A stretch of DNA of 64,000 bases. Origin: an uncultured Pirellulaceae bacterium (GTDB lineage Bacteria > Planctomycetota > Planctomycetia > Pirellulales > Pirellulaceae). Made by a program: the position numbers and the translations under genes. The notes beneath the pieces are model-generated. The model had not been told where the DNA came from and did not search any database. It saw nothing but the letters and a program-made list of their open reading frames with translations. Below are positions 10,204 through 18,541 of this stretch, piece by piece. How positions within the stretch are numbered: position 1 is the first letter of the stretch; each line of letters opens with the position of its first letter. The stretch is taken from the NCBI GenBank assembly GCA_937929805.1, contig CALFUT010000006.1, positions 113,487 through 177,486 on the forward strand, given 5' to 3'.

Positions 10204-10989
10204 ATGTTAGAACGCAAGCCCATCTTCCCGAACATCATCGAAGTCAATCATCAGGTTGGTCAGGTGCTTGGGTGCAACGTGTACCTGATTTTCGATGGCG
10301 ACCAATGGGTGATGATCGATATCGGTTATGAAGATGTGGTGGACGATATCGTGAAAATGATTCGCGAAATCGACATGCCATTCGCTGGTTGTCAGGGATT
10401 GATTGCGACTCATGCGGACGTCGATCACATTCAAGGACTGGCGAAAGCCAGGCAGATTCTACGTTGTCCGGTAATGGCTCATCCGTTAGCAGCCGAGCCC
10501 TTGCGAACAGGTGATCGGATCAAAACGTTCGCATTGATCGAAGCTCAAGGGATCGACATGGCCATGCCGCCGGTCGAGATCGAACGGTTGCTCAACGATG
10601 GAGACACCATTGAGGTCGGGGATCTGAAGCTGGAAGTTTGGCTGACTCAGGGGCACACGGACAGTCAGCTGTCGTTTCGCCTTGGCAAGTATCTGTTCAG
10701 TGGTGACAACATCTATCGGGACGGAGGCATCGGTGCGATTGATGCTCATCACGGTAGCGATCTGGAGTCATTCATTTCATCACTCAAGCGAATTCGAAAT
10801 AGTGATGTCGAGTGGCTGCTGCCCAGCCACGGCCCCATTTTTCGTAAGGATGACGCGTTGATCGATGCGGCAATCGCTCGGGTTGAGGGCTATTTGCACT
10901 TGTCTGACTTCGGAACGTGCGCGATCGACTGGCCGATGATGGACCAGTTTGAGGACGACATTGCCGCTGGAAAAATGCCGGAGGCGTAG
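10204..10989 (+). CDS. MBL-fold metallo-hydrolase
   Basis: ATHADVDHIQGLAKA (HxDxDH-like), LTQGHTDSQLSF, FSGDNIYRDGG, LPSHGP. Confidence 0.88.
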   Translation: MLERKPIFPNIIEVNHQVGQVLGCNVYLIFDGDQWVMIDIGYEDVVDDIVKMIREIDMPFAGCQGLIATHADVDHIQGLAKARQILRCPVMAHPLAAEPLRTGDRIKTFALIEAQGIDMAMPPVEIERLLNDGDTIEVGDLKLEVWLTQGHTDSQLSFRLGKYLFSGDNIYRDGGIGAIDAHHGSDLESFISSLKRIRNSDVEWLLPSHGPIFRKDDALIDAAIARVEGYLHLSDFGTCAIDWPMMDQFEDDIAAGKMPEA

Positions 10990-11086
10990 TCGAAAGTGTG
11001 CAGTTTTCAGGGGACAGGTGTGGGCGAACCTGCGGTGGACCAAGAGGAGGCTGCAAACTGCACCCTGTGAACTTTTGACTGTTATT
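10990..11086. repeat. Degenerate heptad-period tracts
   Basis: gtgtgca|gttttca|ggggaca|ggtgtgg near 10997, and gctgcaa|actgcac|cctgtga|acttttg|actgtta near 11053. Confidence 0.45.
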
Positions 11087-11190
11087 CGGAAGAATCGTTT
11101 AATTCTGGCAATGACGATTGCCGATGAATCGTGAGTCCCGGAAACCAACCCTGGTTCATCGCTGACGGTTCGTCGCGATTGAACGTACTC

Positions 11191-11203
11191 GGAGGAAACC
11201 TCC
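11191..11203 (+). promoter_or_regulatory. Shine-Dalgarno inside a perfect mini-hairpin
   Basis: GGAGG-AAA-CCTCC directly abuts the ATG at 11204. Confidence 0.5.
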
Positions 11204-11527
11204 ATGATTCTTCGTCTTGCGATCGCTTCACTTGCTGCCGTAGTCGTCATGCTGTCGGCTCAGTCGGTTGAAGCTCAAACCCACGCCTACGGCGCTACTT
11301 GGGGCGGCAACAACACGTCTCAAAACTACGATCGGTTTTACCACTATCCGTATGTGACTTACCCTCACAACTATTACGGCAACAACTACATGCGTAGCTC
11401 TGACAGCATGTACTACCGGTATCCCAAAGAGATGCGAATTCCTGTTTACAACAAGGCTTGGCACAACTACTACCCAAGCAGCCGCCGTTACCACTGGGGG
11501 CACCAGTTCGTCACCGATATTTTTTAA
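11204..11527 (+). CDS. Small secreted Tyr/His/Asn-rich protein of unknown function
   Basis: Signal peptide MILRLAIASLAAVVVMLSAQSVEAQ, then aromatic-rich mature part. Strong SD upstream and intrinsic terminator downstream. Confidence 0.75.
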   Translation: MILRLAIASLAAVVVMLSAQSVEAQTHAYGATWGGNNTSQNYDRFYHYPYVTYPHNYYGNNYMRSSDSMYYRYPKEMRIPVYNKAWHNYYPSSRRYHWGHQFVTDIF

Positions 11528-11555
11528 TCGGTTGATCTGAAAATACGAAAATCTT

Positions 11556-11590
11556 AAACGCAAGCGAACGTTCTGTTCGCTTGCGTTTTT
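11556..11590. terminator. Intrinsic terminator between convergent genes
   Basis: AAACGCAAGCGAAC-GTTCT-GTTCGCTTGCGTTTTT, perfect stem with T-run. Confidence 0.92.
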
Positions 11591-11653
11591 GCATGGGCAC
11601 GTTTGTACTGTTGGAGGTTCGGTGTTTTAAAGCTGGATTCGCCTCTTGTCCCG

Positions 11654-12289
11654 CTATTCCTCGTTGTTCTGATCGTAGACGGCTTGGAGGAGCGCCTCGA
11701 CATTTTTGAACTTCTTCTTGCTGGCGAGCGGAACGTCCAGCAAGCGACGCGCTTCGGTTTCGCTGTGGCCGAGTGACAAGAGAACTTGGAAGGTCTCGTC
11801 GGCGACGTTGTTGGTTGAAGATGACTCTCCTTGGCTGTTCATGTCGGCTGCGACCAGCAGCGCAAAGCGAGCCATCTTGCGACGAAGCTTGGCTACGATT
11901 CGCTCGGCTGTTGCCGCCCCGATTCCCGGCAGTGTGGTTAGAACCTTGATGTCTTGCTGCTCGATCGCCGATGCGATGTCTGGCACCGGACGCACCATGG
12001 CTCGAAGCGCTTTTTTGACCCCGACGCCATCGACGCTACAGAACATCTCAAAAAACTGGCGCTCGATGTCGCCGTTAAACCCGATCAGGCGAGGCGTCAT
12101 GCGACCGCCCTTCTGCACGTTGCCATCGATGTATTGAATGGTGAATAGGGTCACGGTTTCCTGAAGTTTCATTTGCAGGTGACGGCGAGTGAAATCGGGC
12201 ACCAGCACTTCGTATTCGAAGGGGTCGATGGCAAGCGTTGCCGCATCGTCAGTCAGTTCGACCAGCTGGCCGGTAATTTTGGTAATCAA
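11654..12289 (-). CDS. ruvA: Holliday junction branch migration protein RuvA
   Basis: [21 protein letters not shown]..., HhH regions [13 protein letters not shown] and [16 protein letters not shown]. Confidence 0.92.
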   Translation of the reverse strand: MITKITGQLVELTDDAATLAIDPFEYEVLVPDFTRRHLQMKLQETVTLFTIQYIDGNVQKGGRMTPRLIGFNGDIERQFFEMFCSVDGVGVKKALRAMVRPVPDIASAIEQQDIKVLTTLPGIGAATAERIVAKLRRKMARFALLVAADMNSQGESSSTNNVADETFQVLLSLGHSETEARRLLDVPLASKKKFKNVEALLQAVYDQNNEE

Positions 12290-12780
12290 GTCAGGCTCGA
12301 TGGTTTCAGTGACAGGTAGTAGTGACAGATCGCGATCGCGAGGGCGTCGGCGACATCGGGCGGTTCGGGAATGTCGTCTAATGCCAGATGTCGGGCAACG
12401 GCCAATTGGACTTGGGTCTTGGGTGCCCGCCCGTTGCCGGTGAGCACTTTTTTAACTTGAGTTGCGGCATAGGAAACGAGCGGAAGTTCACGCTGCCCGG
12501 CGGCCAAGCAAATGACGCCTCTCGCGTGTCCCATGATGATGGCCGTTTGAGGCCGTTGGTAGTGGCTGTAAAGTTGTTCGAGCCCCATGCAGTCGGGTTT
12601 GAGCGAATCGATTACATCCAATAGGCCGTCGTGAATGGACTTGAGTCGCAAGGCCAGATCCTGCGAGCGAACGCTGCGGATGACACCGGCTTCGACCAGC
12701 TCCAGATCGTTACCGCGCACGGCCAGCACGCCGTAGCCCGTGATGTTTAGGCCCGGGTCAATGCCAAGGATTCGCGTTGT
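12286..12780 (-). CDS. ruvC: Crossover junction endodeoxyribonuclease RuvC (start codon unclear)
   Basis: Translation upstream of the tracked GTG restores TTRILGIDPGLNITGYGVLAVRG, including the catalytic GIDPG. LEQLYSHYQRPQTAIIMGHARG; PPDVADALAIAICH. Confidence 0.9.
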   Translation of the reverse strand, partial: TTRILGIDPGLNITGYGVLAVRGNDLELVEAGVIRSVRSQDLALRLKSIHDGLLDVIDSLKPDCMGLEQLYSHYQRPQTAIIMGHARGVICLAAGQRELPLVSYAATQVKKVLTGNGRAPKTQVQLAVARHLALDDIPEPPDVADALAIAICHYYLSLKPSSLT

Positions 12781-12781
12781 A

Positions 12782-12940
12782 GGTTCAGGGTTCAGGGTTC
12801 AGGGTTCAGGGTTCAGGGTTCAGGGTTCAGGGTTCAGGGTTCGGTGTTCGGTGTTCGGTGTTCGGTGTTCGGTGTTCGGTGTTCGGTGTTCGGTGTTCGG
12901 TGTTCGGTGTTCGGTGTTCGGTGTTCGGTGTTCGGTGTTT
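12782..12940. repeat. Heptanucleotide tandem repeat (GGTTCAG)8 - GGTTCGG - (TGTTCGG)13
   Basis: Counted directly in the sequence: eight GGTTCAG from 12782, one transition unit, thirteen TGTTCGG from 12845 to 12935. Confidence 0.97.
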
Positions 12941-12998
12941 TTATTTCCGCGAAAGTTAACTTTTCAGCTGGCGGTGAGCGTTTGCGTCAGATTCAATT

Positions 12999-13057
12999 TG
13001 TCATTTGAGATTTGAGATTTGGCACCTCCGGCCTCCGATTTCTGACCTCCAATTACG
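12999..13057. repeat. Second, degenerate heptad tract ending at the ispF stop codon
   Basis: gtcattt|gagattt|gagattt|ggcacct|ccggcct|ccgattt|ctgacct|ccaatta. Confidence 0.75.
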
Positions 13058-13570
13058 TCAGCTCTTTTGAAGCAGGGCCACGCATTGAGCCTGCATGATT
13101 TCTCCTTCGCCAACCGGGCCGACTCCTTCCCCAGTTTTGGCTTTGACGCCGATCTGATCTGGGGAAATCATCAGCACTTGCGCCATGCGGATTGCCATGG
13201 GGCGTTTGTAAATCGACAGCTTGGGCGCTTGAGCGAAAACGATGCAATCAAGGTTGACGATTGCAAAACCTGCCTCGCGAACTTGTTCGGCGGCAATGCT
13301 GAGCATTTCGGCCGAGTTGCGATTTTTGTTGGCTGCGTCCGTGTTGGGAAAGAGTTCTCCGATATCGCCAAGCGCGGCGGCTCCTAGCAAGGCGTCGGTG
13401 ACGGCGTGCAGTAAGACGTCGGCATCGCTGTGCCCGTCCAATGACTGGTCGTGATCGATTTCGACACCGCCCAGCCACAGCGGCCCGCCGGGTTTTAGCC
13501 GGTGGGTGTCATGACCGATGCCGATCCGTAGTGGCGATTGAAGGGGCGAGTTTTGTGGGTTCGATTCCAT
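13058..13570 (-). CDS. ispF: 2-C-methyl-D-erythritol 2,4-cyclodiphosphate synthase
   Basis: LRIGIGHDTHRLKPGGPLWLGGVEIDHDQSLDGHSDADVLLHAVTDALLGAAALGDIGELFPNTD. ATG 13570 chosen over 13717. Confidence 0.93.
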   Translation of the reverse strand: MESNPQNSPLQSPLRIGIGHDTHRLKPGGPLWLGGVEIDHDQSLDGHSDADVLLHAVTDALLGAAALGDIGELFPNTDAANKNRNSAEMLSIAAEQVREAGFAIVNLDCIVFAQAPKLSIYKRPMAIRMAQVLMISPDQIGVKAKTGEGVGPVGEGEIMQAQCVALLQKS

Positions 13571-13666
13571 GCTCGGAATCATAACGGGAAACCGCCTATT
13601 TGCAGAGATCATTCGATCGAGTGGTGCCGTCTGTCGATCGGCTGGAGCCGTCTCTATACTGGACCC

Positions 13667-14671
13667 ATGCCTGCGATTGAAATCAAAAATTTGTGCAAGT
13701 CCTATCGTGTTTACCAAAAACAGGAAGGGATTTTGGCGTCGGTTCGCGGGCTATTCCATCGCGAGTATCGTGAGGTTCACGCGGTTCGTGATATTGACCT
13801 AACCGTCGATCGGGGCGAGTTCGTAGCTTTTCTAGGGCCAAACGGAGCCGGCAAAACGACGACGCTAAAGCTGCTTTCGGGGGTCATCAATCCGGATTCG
13901 GGAACCTGCCAAGTTTTGGGGCACGTTCCGTGGGAGCGGGAGAATTCGTACCGGCGAAAATTCGCTCTGGTGATGGGCCAAAAGAATCAACTCTGGTGGG
14001 ACCTGCCGGCGGCCGAGTCGTTTCGATTGAATCAGCACATTTACGGCGTGCCGCGAGAGCAGTTTGATCGAACTCGGGATGAACTGACGGACATGCTGGA
14101 CGTGACTCGTTTGTTGGGCCAACCGGTGCGAGAGCTTTCGCTGGGCGAGCGGATGAAGATGGAGCTGATTGCGGCGTTGTTGCACCAGCCGGATGTCTTG
14201 TTTCTGGACGAGCCCACGATCGGACTGGACGTGGTGGCTCAACATAAGATCCAGCAGTTTTTGAAAGCGTACCAGCAAGAGCGTGGCACCACGATTCTTT
14301 TAACCAGTCATTACATGAAAGACATTCAGGCGCTGTGCAAGCGGGTTGTCATTATCGCCAACGGTGCGATTTATCATGACGGATCGTTGGAAGATATCGT
14401 GGATCGGTTTAGCGGCGAGAAAATCGTGACCTTGCAGATGGCCGACGATCGATCCATTGACTCGCTGAGCAGCTTGCCGGGGTTGATTGAGGTCGAAGCG
14501 CCGCGGATCAAGTTTCGAGTGAATCGGGATGACGTGGGTCAGACGCTTAGCGAAATTTTGGCCAGCCACAGCGTCGACGATATCGTGGTCGAGGAACCTC
14601 CGCTGGAAGAAGTGATTTCCAAAGTTTTCTCGGAGGCGGAACGTAAAGCTGAATTGAACCCTGAAAACTGA
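13667..14671 (+). CDS. ABC transporter ATP-binding protein (ABC-2 type exporter)
   Basis: Walker A GPNGAGKTTTLK, signature LSLGERMKMELIAALLHQPDVLFLDEPTIGLD. Confidence 0.92.
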   Translation: MPAIEIKNLCKSYRVYQKQEGILASVRGLFHREYREVHAVRDIDLTVDRGEFVAFLGPNGAGKTTTLKLLSGVINPDSGTCQVLGHVPWERENSYRRKFALVMGQKNQLWWDLPAAESFRLNQHIYGVPREQFDRTRDELTDMLDVTRLLGQPVRELSLGERMKMELIAALLHQPDVLFLDEPTIGLDVVAQHKIQQFLKAYQQERGTTILLTSHYMKDIQALCKRVVIIANGAIYHDGSLEDIVDRFSGEKIVTLQMADDRSIDSLSSLPGLIEVEAPRIKFRVNRDDVGQTLSEILASHSVDDIVVEEPPLEEVISKVFSEAERKAELNPEN

Positions 14672-14692
14672 AAACTGAAAACTGAAAACTGC
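14658..14692. repeat. Heptad tract (CTGAAAA)n across the ABC ATPase stop codon
   Basis: aaccctgaaaactgaaaactgaaaactgaaaactg; the TGA stop is part of a CTGAAAA unit. Confidence 0.9.
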
Positions 14693-14709
14693 CTCCCTCA
14701 CTTTTAAAC

Positions 14710-15582
14710 ATGTCCCTTGCTTCCGTCACAAATCGAACTTCCAGTTTTCTCACTTGGTGGACGTTCTTCAAGATCTCGATCAACGAGCGTCTGGTTTACC
14801 GTGGCGATTTCATGCTTGGGACGCTGATGCGTTTTTTGCCAACGCTAACGCAGATATTTCTTTGGTGGGCGATCTACGATGTTGTTTCGGACAATACAGC
14901 AGACGCCGCCGGAGGCCCTGACGGTCAGATCGCCGGTTATCGCTACGGCGATATGGTGGCGTACTACTTGCTGGTGATCATCAGCCGAGCCTTTTCCAGC
15001 ATGCCGGGGCTGACTCGAGGGATCGCGGATCAGATTCGCAGCGGTGAGGTCAAGAAATTTTTGATTCAGCCAGTTGATATGCTGGGTTGTTTGTTGACTC
15101 AACGAGTCGCTCACAAGCTGGTCTACTATTTGATTGCCACCTTGCCGTTCGCGCTCGTGTTCTGGATTTGCCGCAGCTATTTTGTGGATGGTTGGCCGCC
15201 GGCAGAGGTGATGGCGGTGTTCGTTGTCTCGCTGTTGGTTTCGTTTCTGTTGGGATTTTTTCTGGAAGCGTGTATCGGCTTGATCGGATTTTGGTTCCTC
15301 GAGGTCACCTCGTTGGGCTTTATCTATATGTTGTTAAACTTTTTGTTATCTGGCCACATGTTTCCACTGGAACTTTTACCCGGATCGATTGGCAGCTTTG
15401 TGAACTTTTTGCCGTTCAAGTATTTGGCTTATTTCCCGGCGGCAGTGTTCCTTGGTAAGATCCGCGGCACAGAAATGTATGTGGGCTTGGCCGTTGAAAT
15501 TGCTTGGGTGCTATTTTTCTTGGTCTTAGCAAGAGTTTTCTGGAATCGCGGTGTTAAACGCTACAGTGGGTTTGGTGGATAA
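14710..15582 (+). CDS. ABC-2 type transporter permease
   Basis: Multiple TM helices; typical ABC-2/DUF990-like permease; adjacent to the ATPase. Confidence 0.8.
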   Translation: MSLASVTNRTSSFLTWWTFFKISINERLVYRGDFMLGTLMRFLPTLTQIFLWWAIYDVVSDNTADAAGGPDGQIAGYRYGDMVAYYLLVIISRAFSSMPGLTRGIADQIRSGEVKKFLIQPVDMLGCLLTQRVAHKLVYYLIATLPFALVFWICRSYFVDGWPPAEVMAVFVVSLLVSFLLGFFLEACIGLIGFWFLEVTSLGFIYMLLNFLLSGHMFPLELLPGSIGSFVNFLPFKYLAYFPAAVFLGKIRGTEMYVGLAVEIAWVLFFLVLARVFWNRGVKRYSGFGG

Positions 15583-15821
15583 GGCAGAGGGCAAGTTTCA
15601 ATCTAGCACTCGCCAAGAAACAAATGACGGATTTGAACGGGCGGAACCAGAGAGTTTCATTGGCCAATCGCCAAACAAGTCGGTGGGTTATTGTTTCGCG
15701 AGTGCCGACCAATCAGGATGCCGAAACGTGCCAGATTCTCTCGCCATGCCGATCGGTTTTATTCTGCCACTTGTCTAACCTTCCCGTCATTTAGATTCGA
15801 TCCTTATCTGAAAGTCGCCTG

Positions 15822-17093
15822 ATGCAACGATGTATGTCCGTGCTAGTTCTTGTGTTCTTGTTCACTGTTGCGATCGATTCGGGAGCGGCTTTCGGGGAAA
15901 ACAATTGGCCTCAATGGCGTGGCCCGCATGGAAACGGGGTTGGGGCTGCGGGTGAGTATCCGATTACGTTTTCGAAATCGAAGAACGTGAAGTGGAAGTT
16001 TGAGTTGCCCGGGCGAGGTAGTTCGACCCCGGCGGTGTGGGGTGAATCGATTTTTGTCACCTGCGCGATCGATGGAGAAGACGGGATTATTTGCCTCGAT
16101 TTAGAAGGGCAGGAAAAATGGCGTCAGCGACTTGGCAAAGAAAAGGTGGGTAAGCACCGTAATGGTAGCGGTAGTAATGCTTCACCGGTTGTTACCGACC
16201 AACACGTGGTCGTGTATTACAAAAGTGGTACCGTCGCTAGCTTGACACACGCAGGGGAGGTTGTCTGGAAGAAAAACTTGATCGAAGAGTACGGGAAGGA
16301 CACGCTGTACTGGGATCGCGGGACGTCGCCTGTGCTGGCCGCTGGGAATGCTGTGATTGCGGTCATGCAGGAAGGTGGATCGTATCTGGTTGCTCTTGAT
16401 CTGACATCTGGTGATGTCGTTTGGAAATCCGAACGCGAATATAACGTCAATAAAGAATCGAATCACGCGTACACAACGCCAGTCGTGTTGGATTTGGATG
16501 GCCGGGAAACGATCGTTGTTTGGGGAGCCGATCATCTGGACGCTTGGGACGCGAAGTCTGGAGAAAAACTATGGCAGGCGGGCGATTTCAACCCAAAGAA
16601 TGAAAAGCATTGGCGAGCGATCGCTTCCGCTGTCGTTGATTCGGAAGTGGCGGTTGTGCCGTACGGGCGCGGGGATTTCCTGCGTGCCGTGAAGTTGGCC
16701 GATGCCGAGGGCGACGTCACCGACTCACACAAGCTGTGGGAAAAGTCTGACTTAGGAGCCGATGTGCCGACACCGGTTTTGCACGGTGATCAGGTGATCG
16801 TGCTGACGGACTACGGGACCGTCTTTTGCGTGGATAAGTTGACTGGTGAGGAAAAGTGGCAGGTGAAGTTGCCTAAAGCGAAAGCGAAATATTTCGCGTC
16901 GCCGGTGATGGCTGGCGAGTCGTTGTTCTTCACGCGGGAGGATGGAGTGATCATGGCCGCGAAAGTGAGCGAAGGCACATTGAAGATTTATGCGGAGAAC
17001 AAAATGGGCGAAGCCACGATCGCGACCCCCGTTCCAATTCGAAATCATTTGCTGGTCCGTGGTTTGAAGCACTTGTTTTTTATTGGCAACTGA
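15822..17093 (+). CDS. PQQ-like beta-propeller repeat protein, secreted
   Basis: Signal peptide, NNWPQWRGPHGNGV start typical of planctomycete PQQ-like proteins, repeats such as TSGDVVWKSE, LTGEEKWQVKL. Confidence 0.88.
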   Translation: MQRCMSVLVLVFLFTVAIDSGAAFGENNWPQWRGPHGNGVGAAGEYPITFSKSKNVKWKFELPGRGSSTPAVWGESIFVTCAIDGEDGIICLDLEGQEKWRQRLGKEKVGKHRNGSGSNASPVVTDQHVVVYYKSGTVASLTHAGEVVWKKNLIEEYGKDTLYWDRGTSPVLAAGNAVIAVMQEGGSYLVALDLTSGDVVWKSEREYNVNKESNHAYTTPVVLDLDGRETIVVWGADHLDAWDAKSGEKLWQAGDFNPKNEKHWRAIASAVVDSEVAVVPYGRGDFLRAVKLADAEGDVTDSHKLWEKSDLGADVPTPVLHGDQVIVLTDYGTVFCVDKLTGEEKWQVKLPKAKAKYFASPVMAGESLFFTREDGVIMAAKVSEGTLKIYAENKMGEATIATPVPIRNHLLVRGLKHLFFIGN

Positions 17094-17100
17094 CGTCTGC

Positions 17101-17142
17101 AAAACACAAAACACAAAACACCGAACACTGAAAACTAAACGC
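17101..17142. repeat. Heptad tract (AAAACAC)3-CGAACAC-TGAAAAC-TAAACGC
   Basis: Direct reading; six consecutive heptads in register. Confidence 0.85.
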
Positions 17143-17144
17143 TC

Positions 17145-17999
17145 GTGCACCCCTCTTATCTAAACGTACTACTGACCTTCGCTCGAAACTCGCTGGTGCG
17201 CGATATGTCATTTCGGATGAACTTCATCCTGCAATGCGTGTCGTCGGTCTCGTGGGCGGTAATGAATTTTGGTCTGTTCAAAATTATCTATCAGCACACG
17301 AACTCGATCGGTCGCGGGTCGGGATGGGGGGAGCATGAGTTTTTCATCTTTCTGGGCACCGTGTGGGTTGTTAACAGCTTGGTGCAGACTTTTTTTATGG
17401 CCAATGCGGAAGAATTCAGCGAGATGATTCGTACCGGGAATCTGGACTTTGCGTTACTCAAGCCGATCGATACTCAGTTTTTAATTTCGTTCCCCAGAAT
17501 CAATTGGGCTCAATTGCCCAACGGGATTCTTGGTGTCGGGTTAATCGCTTACTCGTTGGTCCAGTTGGCGAATGACCCGAACAAGAATTTGCAATGGTCT
17601 TTCGCCTACCTGCCGGTGTTTATCTTTTTTGTGCTCTGCGGAGCAACCATCATGTACAGCGTGATGATTGTGCTTTCGTCGACCAGCATCTGGTTGGGGC
17701 GGAACCAAAACCTCTACACGTTCTGGTTCTACATCACCAACTTCTATCGTTATCCGATGGAGATCTACCAACGCACAGGGATCGGCATGGCATTGTGGGG
17801 TACGTTTACGTTCGTCGTTCCCGTGCTGGTTGTTTCCAACATCCCTGCCCGGGTGTTGGCTCAGCCGCTGGGGACGCCATGGAAGACGTGGGAACTTCTG
17901 CTTGCCGGGTACACGGCATTGGCGGCGGTCTTGAGCCTGCTGGCCAGTCGCTGGGTCTTCAAACGCGCGTTGCTCAGTTACCGAAGCGCCAGCAGTTAA
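17145..17999 (+). CDS. ABC-2 type transporter permease, second subunit
   Basis: TM-rich, homologous in style to 14710-15582; same operon orientation. Confidence 0.8.
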   Translation: MHPSYLNVLLTFARNSLVRDMSFRMNFILQCVSSVSWAVMNFGLFKIIYQHTNSIGRGSGWGEHEFFIFLGTVWVVNSLVQTFFMANAEEFSEMIRTGNLDFALLKPIDTQFLISFPRINWAQLPNGILGVGLIAYSLVQLANDPNKNLQWSFAYLPVFIFFVLCGATIMYSVMIVLSSTSIWLGRNQNLYTFWFYITNFYRYPMEIYQRTGIGMALWGTFTFVVPVLVVSNIPARVLAQPLGTPWKTWELLLAGYTALAAVLSLLASRWVFKRALLSYRSASS

Positions 18000-18038
18000 G
18001 CGAATCAACAGCAGCTAAGCGAATCAACAGCAGTTGAG
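17992..18038. repeat. Imperfect 19-bp tandem repeat over the permease stop codon
   Basis: agcagttaagcgaatcaac / agcagctaagcgaatcaac / agcagttgagc. Confidence 0.8.
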
Positions 18039-18541
18039 CCCCCACGAATTGCCTGCCACCACCTTCGATCGGTGGGTACGTCAGCAGACGAGTTCACAGA
18101 TTGAGGCGGTAGCCGCGTTAAAAGGTTCCCATTATTCGGGTTATTCGGATGTCCGGTGGCAGGCTGTGAGCGCTATGCCTCAAACGCCTATGAATTAAGG
18201 GTTTAAACGCCGAACGTAAGGATTAAGCGAGTGTTTGGCTTGATTCACGGAATTTGCCTTTTAAACTTGGCTAACGAGTTAGGTTTGGGGGCGGAATTTT
18301 ACGCTTTTTCCAAGCTGAGCCATTCGCGGTTGCTGGGGCTCGGCTGGGGCAAGCTATAATTGGCTTACTGAACGATCTGGATCGCCGGAATTGACTTGCG
18401 GTCGATGTGAAAGTGATCTGAGAATTCGACTCTCCTGCCTTGCCTGCACAGTTCAACCTTGCCAAGCCAACCAGTGATGGTTGCAACCAAGCAAACTTGA
18501 TTTTCAATCATCCCGACCCGGATGACGGAGCGAAACTTACG

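Noticed and set aside
12782-12940. CRISPR array
   Set aside because: Units are contiguous 7-mers with no spacers; no cas genes nearby.
12740-13015. 91-aa plus-strand ORF with periodic peptide GSGFRVQ / VRCSVFG
   Set aside because: It is only the translation of the heptad microsatellite, antisense to the ruvC start; no independent coding evidence.
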